64,000 bases of DNA from positions 248,001-312,000 of the forward strand of contig CAVVPG010000001.1 of assembly GCA_963750075.1 (NCBI GenBank). The letters are read 5' to 3'. Below the pieces are notes generated by a model that saw only the letters and a program-made list of their open reading frames with translations, made no database searches and was not told where the DNA came from. This DNA comes from Bog-473 sp963750075. GTDB taxonomy: Bacteria; Actinomycetota; Acidimicrobiia; Acidimicrobiales; RAAP-2. The stretch's first letter is position 1. Every line of letters begins with the position of its first letter. Both the position numbers and the translations under genes were made by a program. This document shows, in pieces, positions 1-8,107 of the stretch.

Positions 1-394
1 GCTGGTTCCCGATGGCGTTGTCGACCGTGTCCACCCACTGACGGGGCGACCAGCTGCCGGTCTCGGGCCGGGCCGCCATCTCGAGCTCGAGGGGCACCAG
101 GACCGAGGTTTGCAGGTCGGCCAGGGTGAACTCGGCGTCCGTGTGGTCGAGCACCCGGTAGGCGAGGTAGGAGCGGGCGATCCGCCAGCTGCGCGCCGCC
201 CTCCGGGGCCGGTACGGGCGGAGCACGCTCTCACCGATGCGGCTCTCGTCGCCGTGGGCCAACAGGTTCGTCCAGGCCCAGACGGGGACATCGACGCCCC
301 GCTCGTCCCAGTACTCGGCCAACGTGCCGTCCAGGAACGCCTCACACTCCCGCGCCAGGATGCTGCCTCCCGGCTGCTGCTGCCGCTTCCGCAT
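1..394 (-). CDS. Unknown protein, 3' part missing (runs off window)
   Basis: I do not recognise the family. An open frame runs from ATG at 394-392 to the window edge with 131 codons and no stop. A GGAGGAG ribosome site lies 5 bases upstream of the ATG. The visible protein starts MRKRQQQPGG and is charged and soluble-looking, with no membrane segment or signal peptide. It contains the stretches AEYWDERGVDVPVWAW and RIARSYLAYRVLDHTDAEF, which look like folded helical coding sequence rather than a shadow frame. It is on the same strand as the VKOR and thioredoxin-like genes but about 95 bp beyond them, so operon membership is uncertain. Confidence 0.6.
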   Translation of the reverse strand, partial: MRKRQQQPGGSILARECEAFLDGTLAEYWDERGVDVPVWAWTNLLAHGDESRIGESVLRPYRPRRAARSWRIARSYLAYRVLDHTDAEFTLADLQTSVLVPLELEMAARPETGSWSPRQWVDTVDNAIGNQ

Positions 395-489
395 CGACCA
401 CTCCTCCACACCTGCGCCTGCCCCCCGCTCCGGCACGGCCACCTGCGCCCATTGTGCAGAGGCGCCTTTGGGCCCAATAGGGGCAAAGG

Positions 490-993
490 TCACACGCTCG
501 GCGCCGCCCCCTTCGCTGCCGTCCGGGCCGCCAGGACCACACCGAAGAGGCACACGGCGGTGACATGCATCGCGGTGCACCACAGGCAGATCGCGCCGAT
601 CCGGAACAGCTCGACATAGACCAGGTACAGCACCATGGCGGCGCCGGCACCCGAGACGACGAGACGGGCACCGTCTAGCCAGGTGGGGCCGGTGCGCCAG
701 GCCCAGGGCACCGTCAGCGCGGTCATGACCGCCGCCCACACCAGCCCGAGGACGGCCACCGGGACGCCGAGCACGACCGACCACGAGCTGGTCGTCACGA
801 GCGTGCAGTTGACGATCCCGGTGTCGGGACAGGCCAGCGCGGCAGGGTCGTGGTAGTGGGTCCACGTCAGGTACGACGCGATGGCCACCGCGACCAGGGA
901 GAGACCCAGTGAGGCGGCCATCGCCCATCGCGGCACCCGACGTGAGCGCGATGACCGCCGGGACCGGGACCTCGCTGTCGTCGTGATCGTCAC
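490..993 (-). CDS. Vitamin K epoxide reductase (VKOR) family membrane protein
   Basis: VKOR homologues in actinobacteria reoxidise a DsbA-like partner and pass electrons to quinone, driving disulfide formation outside the membrane. The 167-residue protein has a basic N-terminus, four hydrophobic segments, the loop cysteine pair C55/C63 (CPDTGIVNC) and the active-site CLWC at about 136-139, the full set expected of the family. I chose the GTG at 993 because it overlaps the stop of the upstream gene (GTGA), the typical spacing of a coupled pair; a longer frame to 1038 exists. The upstream gene encodes a CPYC thioredoxin-fold protein, its probable redox partner. Confidence 0.88.
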   Translation of the reverse strand: MTITTTARSRSRRSSRSRRVPRWAMAASLGLSLVAVAIASYLTWTHYHDPAALACPDTGIVNCTLVTTSSWSVVLGVPVAVLGLVWAAVMTALTVPWAWRTGPTWLDGARLVVSGAGAAMVLYLVYVELFRIGAICLWCTAMHVTAVCLFGVVLAARTAAKGAAPSV

Positions 994-2009
994 GCCCCGA
1001 TCTTCTTCGCGATGGCGCTGATGGCGGGTGAGCTGCACACGTTGCTGGGCTGGTTGCCCGTCACGCTGCAGATGGCGGCCGTGATGTTGTTCGCCGTCCC
1101 GTCGACGGCCTGGGCCACCGGGCTGGACGGGTCGCTCAGCGCGGCTGCGATCTGCGCCCGCGACAGGCCCTGGAGCACCTGGGGCGAGTAGCTCGCACCG
1201 TCGATGACGTACCTGTTCCCGATGTCGAGGAACGGGATGGACCCCGCGGAGTCATAGGTGCTGAGCAGCGAGCTCTGCGCGGCCGTCGGCCTCTGCAGGG
1301 CCTGGTACGTGTCCCCGGCCGGCTGGTTGGTGGCCTCCTCGACCGGTTGGAAGTCGAGGTAGGGGCTCGAGTAGCTGGAGCCGTAGAACGAGAGCGTCTG
1401 CGTGTTGGGGTAGACGTCCCCGCTCGCGGAGTGGGTCGCCGAGAGGTGCGAGAACGTCCCGAACCGTGACAGCGCGACCGCCAGCCCCCACCGCTCGGCG
1501 GCGCAGTAGGGGCAGTACTCGGCGCCGACGTAGGTGATGACGGGCTTGCCATCATCGCCGCGGAGGATCGCCCCGCTGCCGCCGGCCCGGCTGGGCGGCA
1601 CGATCGACGCCGGGTTGCCCACCGAGTCGAGGGCCGCCGTCGGGACCGACAGCGACGCCAGGACGCTCCGGGGCAGCGCCGTGGACCCGGTGTCCGCCGA
1701 CGAGGCGGTGCCACCGGCCGTCAGATGGGACGAGGACGGACCGGACGATCCCCCCGAGGCCTTGATGACCACCATCGTGGCGATGGCGGCCACGACCAGG
1801 CCCACCGGCACCAGCGCGGTCAGCACGGGGTGCCGGGAGCGGAACGAGGCCTGCGCGGGGGCGCCGCGCGACGACGGTCTCCCCGACCGCGACGCCCGGG
1901 CCTCCCGGGTCGCCCGGTTCTTCGCGTTCTGCTGCTTCGTGTTCTGCTGCTTCGTGTTCTTCGTGGTGGGCCGCGCCTGTGGCGACGGCCTGGTTGCTGA
2001 CTTGGACAT
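990..2009 (-). CDS. Membrane-anchored thioredoxin-fold protein (DUF929-like) with CPYC motif
   Basis: Likely the thiol oxidase partner of the VKOR encoded directly downstream with a 4-bp overlap. The 339-residue protein starts with a basic, low-complexity cytoplasmic tail containing KQQN repeats, then one membrane segment at about 62-84, a Ser/Gly-rich linker, and an extracytoplasmic domain with VGAEYCPYCAAERW, where C166 and C169 form the redox pair. This matches the DUF929 family, which has a thioredoxin-like fold. The ATG at 2009 is preferred over an upstream in-frame ATG because AAGGAG lies just before it. Redox function is inferred from motif and neighbour. Confidence 0.8.
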   Translation of the reverse strand: MSKSATRPSPQARPTTKNTKQQNTKQQNAKNRATREARASRSGRPSSRGAPAQASFRSRHPVLTALVPVGLVVAAIATMVVIKASGGSSGPSSSHLTAGGTASSADTGSTALPRSVLASLSVPTAALDSVGNPASIVPPSRAGGSGAILRGDDGKPVITYVGAEYCPYCAAERWGLAVALSRFGTFSHLSATHSASGDVYPNTQTLSFYGSSYSSPYLDFQPVEEATNQPAGDTYQALQRPTAAQSSLLSTYDSAGSIPFLDIGNRYVIDGASYSPQVLQGLSRAQIAAALSDPSSPVAQAVDGTANNITAAICSVTGNQPSNVCSSPAISAIAKKIGA

Positions 2010-2159
2010 GTCGTTCTCCTTGATTGGCCGAGGCGGCGGGAAGGGCACGCGCTCGGAAGCTCGATGCGGAGGCGCCTGAGGGCCTCCAGGGCTGAATGAT
2101 CCGGCGTGTCCGTGCCCGTTGAGCGGGCGGATGGACGTCGCCGGGTGCGCAGTGACGAG

Positions 2160-2504
2160 CTAGGAGAACTGGGGTGGGTGAAACAGCGGGTCGCGGGTGC
2201 CCGCCGGCAACGCGACGACCAGCGCTCGCCGGCGCCGGATGACGGAGGCGGCTGCGGCCGCGACCGCGATCCCGGTGAGCGCGACGGCCAGGGCGACGGC
2301 CAGTGCCGCCGGGGCGGGAGCGGGGGTGCCCTTGCCGCAGCTGACGTCGAGGCAGCTGAGCGGCACCGAGACGGGAGCCTCGGCGAGCTGCACCATCTCG
2401 GTGGCGGTGCTCGGGACCCCCGAGAGGACGGAGTGGGGCATGAAGCCGCCCAGGATGGCGGTGGCGACGATTGCCACGAGACCGAAGCGCCACTTCATCC
2501 GCAT
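2160..2504 (-). CDS. Small predicted membrane protein with a cysteine pair
   Basis: Family not recognised. The 114-residue product has an N-terminal hydrophobic segment (about 6-22, a possible signal anchor), an exposed loop with CLDVSC, and a second long Ala/Val-rich membrane segment (about 68-90) followed by RRRR, which places the C-terminus in the cytoplasm. Two cysteines in the outer loop and location just upstream of the thioredoxin/VKOR pair suggest a link with disulfide chemistry, but this is only inference. ATG 2504 is the chosen start; an in-frame GTG lies 7 codons upstream. No strong ribosome site is visible. Confidence 0.5.
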   Translation of the reverse strand: MRMKWRFGLVAIVATAILGGFMPHSVLSGVPSTATEMVQLAEAPVSVPLSCLDVSCGKGTPAPAPAALAVALAVALTGIAVAAAAASVIRRRRALVVALPAGTRDPLFHPPQFS

Positions 2505-2626
2505 GGCAATCAGGCTACGGGTCACAGATAAGTCCTCGGTAAGAACGCGAGGTTTCTTGCGGATGCCGTGGATGTGGCTCGACAACGCATGCACAACCCG
2601 GCAGGCCCGCCCGGCGCAGACATGCG

Positions 2627-2809
2627 CTACTCGGCCCGATGGTCCTGGTCGGCGTCCTGGCGCAGCAGGTGGACCTGCCGACCGGCCCGCACCGGCACCC
2701 GCACCCGCTCGAACGATGCCGCGACCTTGTGGTGCCAGATCGCGTACCACGAGGCAAACCCGGCCACGAACAGGGCCACTGCCCCGATGATCACCGCGAT
2801 CTCACCCAT
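2627..2809 (-). CDS. Small single-span membrane protein, 60 residues
   Basis: Unknown family. Starts MGEIAVIIGAVALFVAGF, a clean N-terminal membrane segment, followed by WYAIWHHKVAASFERVRV and a short charged tail. A GGAGAGGG ribosome site lies just upstream of ATG 2809. A frame of this kind with one hydrophobic helix and a basic tail is common for small actinobacterial membrane proteins. It is isolated by about 120 bp from the next gene downstream on the same strand. Confidence 0.5.
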   Translation of the reverse strand: MGEIAVIIGAVALFVAGFASWYAIWHHKVAASFERVRVPVRAGRQVHLLRQDADQDHRAE

Positions 2810-3040
2810 GTCGATCCCTCTCCCGTGTGAGGCGAACTGATCACCTGCTGACCCGCCCACCGCCTCGCGGCGGCCCCACTCGTTGCTCCCAGTGTGCGGG
2901 CGCCAGCGTGACCGAACCAGGGACGAAGGTCACTTCCGGGGAAGATACGGCGTGGTGCCGAGGCTGCCGGCGGCTGCGGGACCTGTGCCCCAGGTGTGAA
3001 GGCCGCGTTGCTCTCCTCCCGGGCCCTGGGGCCCGAGGGC

Positions 3041-4369
3041 CTACGCGGTGCCGGAACTCGCCGCGGGCAGCGCGATCTTGCGGGCCCACGCCGCCACGAG
3101 CTGCAGCAGCCCGAGATACACCGCCAGCACGATCAGGATGATCAGGAGGCTCCACCCCGTGAGGTTGCCGCCGAACACGAGGAAGAGGGCGGCGGCGACC
3201 ACGCCGACGATCCGCAGGCCGCCGACGTGCTCGAGGATCCATCCCCCGGTGCGCCGGACACGGTCCGACCCGGCGGCGGCCCGCCCGGTACCCGACGTGA
3301 GCGCACGGGCCTGCGCGGCCACCCAACGACCCCCCTTGGCCACCGTCGAGCGGATCCACACGGCGTAGCGGGCGGGTCCCGCGAGCCAGGCGCCGAGGGC
3401 GACCAGGACCGAGACGAGCAGCATCCAGCGCAGGTCCGTCTTGAGGAAGCGCAGCATGGTGTCCCAGACCGCGGCCGCCACGTCCCTATTGAAGCTGTGC
3501 CCGGCCTGGTTGATGAACGTGATCCGCCCCAGCGAGAGGCCGGCGAGCAGCAGCAGGGTCATCAGGGTCACCCCGATGGCCATCCGCAGCAGGGTCTTGC
3601 GTCGTTCCACCGCGAGGGCGATGCCGATGGCGGCGAGCGCCAGGGCAATGGCGGGAATGGCCCACTTCAGCGTGACGATCGCGTTGAAGAGCCCCGTGAA
3701 CTTCGAGACCTGCGACTTCGACACCACCGTGACGCCGAGCTTGTCGCCCTGGGTCAGAATCGGCTTGAGGGGGTTGAACAGCGTGATGCCCTTGGCGTTG
3801 GCCTGATCGATGATGTTGTTGAGCGCGGGCGTGACGTTCACGACGATCCCACCGCCCTGCTCGAGCTTCTGCGTCAACGGCGACTGCTTGCCGGTCAGCA
3901 CGTCGATCACCGCGTCGTGGGTGTGTCGATTCAGGAAGTCCCACAGCTGTCCGAACTTCGGGCTCTCGAAGAACTTCAGCGCCAGCCCGTACACGTAGTT
4001 GTGCACCTGGGCCACGATCGGCGTGATGATGGGCTTGGCCTTGGGCGGTAGTGCGGCCGTCACCTTGTTCTGGACGATGTGCGTCGAGAAGAGCTCGTCC
4101 GTGGCCTTCGCCGCCAGGTGGTCGACGATGACCTGGTTGCGCGCCAGCGGGGCCATGGTGGCCACGTACTGGTCTGTGTTGGTCACCGTGCGGATGGCCC
4201 ACACAGAGATCACCGAGATGGGGATGAGCAGAGAGGCCAGGACCACCAGGACCCAGGCGGTGATCCGCCTCGTCCGGGGGGCGCGGGGGCCTTCCCTGGT
4301 TTTCTCCTGAGACGTGGCCGCGCCCACGACCGAACCCTCAGGCGTCTCCTCCGGCTCCATATCGTTCAT
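3041..4369 (-). CDS. Conserved actinobacterial multi-span membrane protein
   Basis: Function unknown. The 442-residue protein has a charged cytoplasmic N-terminus, a membrane segment at about 35-58, a roughly 190-residue extracytoplasmic region (VTNTDQYVATMAPLARNQ onward), and then several membrane helices up to the C-terminus. This architecture, with an N-terminal helix and the TDQYVATVAPLA-type signature, is seen in uncharacterised integral membrane proteins of actinobacteria. ATG 4369 was chosen because GGAGGAG sits 9 bases upstream; in-frame TTG and GTG codons occur further upstream. The gene is divergent from the small gene at 4448. Confidence 0.75.
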   Translation of the reverse strand: MNDMEPEETPEGSVVGAATSQEKTREGPRAPRTRRITAWVLVVLASLLIPISVISVWAIRTVTNTDQYVATMAPLARNQVIVDHLAAKATDELFSTHIVQNKVTAALPPKAKPIITPIVAQVHNYVYGLALKFFESPKFGQLWDFLNRHTHDAVIDVLTGKQSPLTQKLEQGGGIVVNVTPALNNIIDQANAKGITLFNPLKPILTQGDKLGVTVVSKSQVSKFTGLFNAIVTLKWAIPAIALALAAIGIALAVERRKTLLRMAIGVTLMTLLLLAGLSLGRITFINQAGHSFNRDVAAAVWDTMLRFLKTDLRWMLLVSVLVALGAWLAGPARYAVWIRSTVAKGGRWVAAQARALTSGTGRAAAGSDRVRRTGGWILEHVGGLRIVGVVAAALFLVFGGNLTGWSLLIILIVLAVYLGLLQLVAAWARKIALPAASSGTA

Positions 4370-4447
4370 TTGGGCACGCTCCTCCACCAATGCCTAGTGC
4401 CAAAAGGCCCTAGTGCGCACGGATGACGACGGGGTAGGACTGGGTGC

Positions 4448-4630
4448 GTGGTGAGCCCGGAGACCCCGCGAACGAGATTCCGCATCGTCGTCCTGAGCGC
4501 CGTCGCGGCGTTCTTCTCCCCCGTGGTGTTCGTCAGCATCATCGTCCTGCGGAAGGCCGAGCGCCGCTTCAGCGTGCACGCCCGCGTCTGGGGCAAGCGC
4601 CTCCAGCACGAGATCGCCCGCTGGACGTAG
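4448..4630 (+). CDS. Small single-span membrane protein, 60 residues
   Basis: Unknown function. The product, from a GTG start, has a basic N-terminus (TPRTRFRI), one hydrophobic segment (VVLSAVAAFFSPVVFVSIIV) and a basic tail ending HEIARWT. The codon pattern is consistent with coding, and the spacing to the following VOC gene (about 40 bp) permits co-transcription. The ribosome site is weak, so the start is uncertain. Confidence 0.5.
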   Translation: MVSPETPRTRFRIVVLSAVAAFFSPVVFVSIIVLRKAERRFSVHARVWGKRLQHEIARWT

Positions 4631-4669
4631 GGCGGGTCGCGGGCGCCGCACGCGACCTACGCTGAGCGC

Positions 4670-5155
4670 GTGCTCACCGGGTTCGCCCACACGGCCGTCT
4701 GCGTCCCGGACCTGGAGGCGGCCGTCACGTGGTACTCCGAGATCCTCGGCCTCCGGGTGCTGTCCGCGCCCTATCGGATGGAGGGCAGCCAGATCGAGCA
4801 GGACATGGGTGAGCTCGTCCCGTCCCCCGTGGTCGTCAACGCTGCCATCGTGGGATTCGGGAAGGACGACCGCGTCATCGAGCTGATCGAGTATCCGGCG
4901 GCACCCGTCGTTCCCGCCGGACCCGGCTGTCCCTCGCTCACGAGGGCCGGCATCACCCACGTCGGCGTGCTCTCTGACGATATTACGGCCACACGATCCG
5001 AGCTCGAGTCACGGGGCGTCGAGTTCCTCACGAGCGGGATCGCCGATGTGGCCGGGCTGAAGACGACGTGGTGCCGTGACCCGTGGGGGACGATCCTCAT
5101 CCTCATGGAGAAGCGCGAGGAGGACCGCCCCTACTGGCGCCAGCTACTCCCGTAG
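4670..5155 (+). CDS. VOC superfamily (glyoxalase/dioxygenase-like) protein
   Basis: A 161-residue single-chain vicinal-oxygen-chelate protein. The first half opens GFAHTAVCVPDLEAAVTWYSE, with His supplying the first metal ligand, and the second half repeats the motif at GITHVGVLSDDITATRSEL, ending DPWGTILILME with the second-half Glu ligand. The pattern is that of methylmalonyl-CoA epimerase and glyoxalase relatives, but substrate cannot be read from sequence. GTG 4670 begins right at the conserved first strand. Confidence 0.85.
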   Translation: MLTGFAHTAVCVPDLEAAVTWYSEILGLRVLSAPYRMEGSQIEQDMGELVPSPVVVNAAIVGFGKDDRVIELIEYPAAPVVPAGPGCPSLTRAGITHVGVLSDDITATRSELESRGVEFLTSGIADVAGLKTTWCRDPWGTILILMEKREEDRPYWRQLLP

Positions 5156-5202
5156 GGGGCGACGATTGCTCCATTCTGGCTGTGGATAGTCACCTCTGAG
5201 CC

Positions 5203-5225
5203 AAAAAAAGGCCCCCGGCAGGGCC
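5203..5225 (-). terminator. Possible intrinsic terminator, minus orientation
   Basis: On the minus strand this reads GGCCC, a 6-base loop, GGGCC and then seven T residues, the form of a rho-independent terminator. No minus-strand gene lies immediately to its right, so it could instead act on antisense transcription out of the HU gene. The stem is only 5 bp. Confidence 0.3.
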
Positions 5226-5268
5226 GAGGATGTGCACCGCAGGGCGTCCATCGGCCACAATGGGCGCC

Positions 5269-5781
5269 ATGAACAAGCGAGAACTAGCAAAAGCCGTCGC
5301 GGTCCAGTCCGATGTCGAGTTGAAGACCGTCGTTACCGTCCTCGATGGTTTCACCGATGTGGTGACCGCCGTCGTCGCCAAGGGTCAGGAGCCGGTCTCG
5401 ATCCCCGGTTTCGCGAAGTTCGTCAAGGTCGACCGCCCCGCCCGCATGGGCCGGAACCCGGCCACGGGTGAGGCCATCCGCATCAAGGCGTCGAAGAAGG
5501 CGCGCATCACCCCGGTGAAGGCGTTCAAGGACGCAGTGCTCGCACCGGCGAAGGCGCCCAAGCTGGTGCGCGGTGCATACCCGACGCTCGATACGGCGGT
5601 CGCTGCCGCCGGCAAGAGCGCCGCACCCGCTGCCGCCAAGGCGCCGGCGAAGAAGGCCACGACCACGCGAAGGGCCCCCGCCAAGAAGGCAACGGCGCGC
5701 CGGGCCCCCGCCAAGAAGACGACGACGCGCCGGGCTCCGGCCAAGAAGGCCACTGCCGCGCGGCGGACGGCCAAGCGGTAG
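5269..5781 (+). CDS. hupB: HU-family histone-like DNA-binding protein with long basic tail
   Basis: Nucleoid-associated protein that bends and compacts DNA. Residues 1-90 form a canonical HU domain beginning MNKRELAKAVAVQ, with the DNA-binding arm RMGRNPATGEAIRIKASKK. The remaining about 80 residues are an Ala/Lys/Arg-rich tail with repeated RRAPAKK(A/T)T units, the eukaryotic-H1-like extension typical of mycobacterial and other actinobacterial HupB. An upstream in-frame ATG at 5230 would add 13 residues that are not HU-like, so ATG 5269 is preferred. Confidence 0.93.
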   Translation: MNKRELAKAVAVQSDVELKTVVTVLDGFTDVVTAVVAKGQEPVSIPGFAKFVKVDRPARMGRNPATGEAIRIKASKKARITPVKAFKDAVLAPAKAPKLVRGAYPTLDTAVAAAGKSAAPAAAKAPAKKATTTRRAPAKKATARRAPAKKTTTRRAPAKKATAARRTAKR

Positions 5782-5834
5782 CGAGGTTCGCCACCTCCCG
5801 GACGCGGGGCTCCACATGGGACCCGGCGCGGGAC

Positions 5835-6080
5835 ATGGCGGACACCCCCGAGGGTGAGCCGCTGGCCGACAGGCCGCTGACCCAACCGCACCGTGACCGG
5901 CTGCCGGCCGCCGATCCCGCCCGTGCAGAGATCCTCGAGGCGCACGCCGCGGCCCTTGCCGAGAGAGCGGACACCTACGTCGATCCCGGGTCGGGGCTGC
6001 TCGTCCTGACGGCCGCGTACCTTGCCCGGCGCGGCTTCTGCTGCGGGTCGGGATGCCGACACTGTCCGTACGTCTCGTGA
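5835..6080 (+). CDS. DUF5522-like small cysteine-rich protein
   Basis: An 81-residue protein whose C-terminal half carries YLARRGFCCGSGCRHCPYV, the CCGxGCRHCPY signature of the DUF5522 family of small proteins with clustered cysteines that may bind metal. Its biochemical role is unknown. It follows HU by about 50 bp on the same strand. Confidence 0.8.
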   Translation: MADTPEGEPLADRPLTQPHRDRLPAADPARAEILEAHAAALAERADTYVDPGSGLLVLTAAYLARRGFCCGSGCRHCPYVS

Positions 6081-6149
6081 GTCACGGCGAGCGGGAGGGC
6101 CGACCCGTATGCTCCAGGCTGCACTCGGCGCGCACGGAACGGTCATGAC

Positions 6150-6722
6150 ATGAGCGACACCTCCCAGGGACCCGGATGGTGGTTGGCATCCGACGGTAAG
6201 TGGTACCCGCCCGAGCTGTGGACCGGGCCGCCCGCGGCCGGGCCGTCGGCACCACAGACGATGCCACCGTCGAACCAGGGGCAAGCGCCCGCGTACGGCG
6301 TCGGCGGATGGACCGTCGCGCCCGGGCAAGCCGGCAACATGCCGCACTACCCGGCCGGACCGTACGGAGGGGCGAGCCCGTACCCGTCCTACGGCTACGG
6401 CTACGGCCAGCAGATGCCCTACGGCGCTCCCGCCGCGAAGAAACAGACGAACGGTCTCGCCATCGCGTCGCTGGTCTGCTCCTGTGCCGGCGTCCTCTTC
6501 CTCGGCGTGCCCGGCATATTGGGCATTATCTTCGGCTTCGTGGCCCGTGCGCAGATTCGCAAGTCGAACGGGGCCCAGGGCGGCGACGGTCTCGCGCTGG
6601 CCGGCATCATCGTCGGATTCGCGTGGATCGCGATCCTCAGCCTGATCTTCATCGTGGCGGCGACCTATTCCGACAACAACGGTGTCGTGCACGTCATCAA
6701 CGTCGTGCACGCCTTGGCTTAG
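6150..6722 (+). CDS. DUF4190-like membrane protein with N-terminal WYPPE motif
   Basis: The 190-residue protein begins MSDTSQGPGWWLASDGKWYP, a short cytoplasmic Trp/Pro motif repeatedly seen at the start of Acidimicrobiia membrane proteins. A Pro/Gly/Tyr-rich linker (about 25-95) follows, then two hydrophobic segments (about 103-130 and 150-172), separated by a basic loop with GFVARAQIRKSNG. The two-helix module resembles DUF4190. Function unknown; the segment is probably a membrane scaffold or sensor. Confidence 0.75.
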   Translation: MSDTSQGPGWWLASDGKWYPPELWTGPPAAGPSAPQTMPPSNQGQAPAYGVGGWTVAPGQAGNMPHYPAGPYGGASPYPSYGYGYGQQMPYGAPAAKKQTNGLAIASLVCSCAGVLFLGVPGILGIIFGFVARAQIRKSNGAQGGDGLALAGIIVGFAWIAILSLIFIVAATYSDNNGVVHVINVVHALA

Positions 6723-6732
6723 GAGCGTTTGC

Positions 6733-7965
6733 ATGCAAGGTCTTCTCTACGGCGTCCGGCCCGAGAATTGGACTCCACCCGACGAGTCGAACCATCTGAT
6801 GGTCGGGCTGTCCAAGGTGCCCATGGTCATGAAGGAGCTGGACCGGCCCGGGTTGGTCCGTGACGACTGGGCCGTGGCGAAGACGCGGCTGACCGGGATC
6901 TGCGGCTCCGACGCCAAGATGGTCTTCATGGACTTCGGCGACGACTTCGGCGACAGCGCGCTGAACGGGTACTTCTCGTTCCCCACGGTGTTCGGGCACG
7001 AGGTCGTGGCCGACGTCGTCGAGGTGGGGCCGGCGGTCACGACGCTCGAGGTCGGCCAGCGCGTCGTCCTCAACCCGTGGCTCTCGTGCGGGCCGCGGGG
7101 CATCGACCCACCGTGCCCGTCGTGCCAGGACGGTGACTACAGCCTGTGCTGGCACTTCACGGAGGGGCCGATCGCCGCCGGCATCCACACGGGGACGTCG
7201 AAGGACGCACCCGGCGGCTTCGCCGAGTACCTGCCGGCGCACGAGTCCATGTTGATTCCCGTGCCCGACAGCGTCAGCGACGAGGTGGCGGTCCTCGGCG
7301 ACCCCTTCGCGGTCTCGCTGCACTCGGTCACGAGGCATCCGCCACCGCCGGGCGGCAAGGTGTTGGTCTACGGCGGGGGCGCGCTGGGGAGCTGCGCCAC
7401 GGCCATCGTCCGCGCGCTCTACCCCGACGTCGAAGTGATGGTCGTCGCCCGCTTCCCGGCCCAGGCGGCACTGGCCCGGCGCCTCGGCGCGACCGTCGTG
7501 GACCCCTTCCCGGTCGAGCAGCTGCTCGAGGAGGCGGCGGCGTGGTCGGGCGGGGTGCTCCAGAAGTTCGGCGGCGACGCGCTGCCCATGGCGCACCCGG
7601 GTGGCTTCGACGTCGTCTACGACACGGTCGGCACGGCGCAGACCGCGGAGATCGGCGTCCGCCTGCTCAAGCAACGCGGCACCATGGTCAAGAGCGGCGT
7701 GCACGCGCCGGAGCGCTGGGAGTGGTCGCCGCTGTACTTCAAGGAGCTCTCCTGGGTCGGGTCCAACGCGTTCGGCGTGGAAGAGGTCGACGGCCTCCGC
7801 CTGCACGGGATCGCCCACTACCTTCGTCTCGCCGAGCAGGGCCGCGTGGACATGACCGGCATGCTCACCCACACGTTCCGCCTGGAGCAGTGGCGCGAGG
7901 CGTTCATCGCGCTGGCGACCCAGGAGGAGAGCGGTGCCATCAAGGTGGCGTTCGACTTTCGCTGA
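6733..7965 (+). CDS. Zinc-dependent alcohol dehydrogenase (MDR family)
   Basis: A 410-residue medium-chain dehydrogenase/reductase. Catalytic-zinc ligands appear in TGICGSD and FGHEVVADV. A cysteine cluster for the structural zinc lies in LSCGPRGIDPPCPSCQDGD. A Rossmann glycine motif VYGGGALGSCA marks the NAD(P) domain. The chain is longer than typical ADH (about 350) because of an N-terminal extension and an insert before the Rossmann fold. ATG 6733 has TAGGAG upstream. The substrate is not deducible. Confidence 0.88.
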   Translation: MQGLLYGVRPENWTPPDESNHLMVGLSKVPMVMKELDRPGLVRDDWAVAKTRLTGICGSDAKMVFMDFGDDFGDSALNGYFSFPTVFGHEVVADVVEVGPAVTTLEVGQRVVLNPWLSCGPRGIDPPCPSCQDGDYSLCWHFTEGPIAAGIHTGTSKDAPGGFAEYLPAHESMLIPVPDSVSDEVAVLGDPFAVSLHSVTRHPPPPGGKVLVYGGGALGSCATAIVRALYPDVEVMVVARFPAQAALARRLGATVVDPFPVEQLLEEAAAWSGGVLQKFGGDALPMAHPGGFDVVYDTVGTAQTAEIGVRLLKQRGTMVKSGVHAPERWEWSPLYFKELSWVGSNAFGVEEVDGLRLHGIAHYLRLAEQGRVDMTGMLTHTFRLEQWREAFIALATQEESGAIKVAFDFR

Positions 7966-8107
7966 GCGCCTTGTCGGGCACTCCCCGGATGCGGTCCGGC
8001 GGACGGACTGGGCGGCCTATCCAGATGCTCCTCTCGGAGCGAACGGGTAACGTCGTGTGCCGGAGCCGGCGAAGCAACAGCGATCACCCACGACCCAAAG
8101 GGGGGCC

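Noticed and set aside
2841..3359. 172-residue minus-strand frame
   Set aside because: It overlaps the membrane protein gene in another frame and has shadow-like Arg/Gly/Pro composition.
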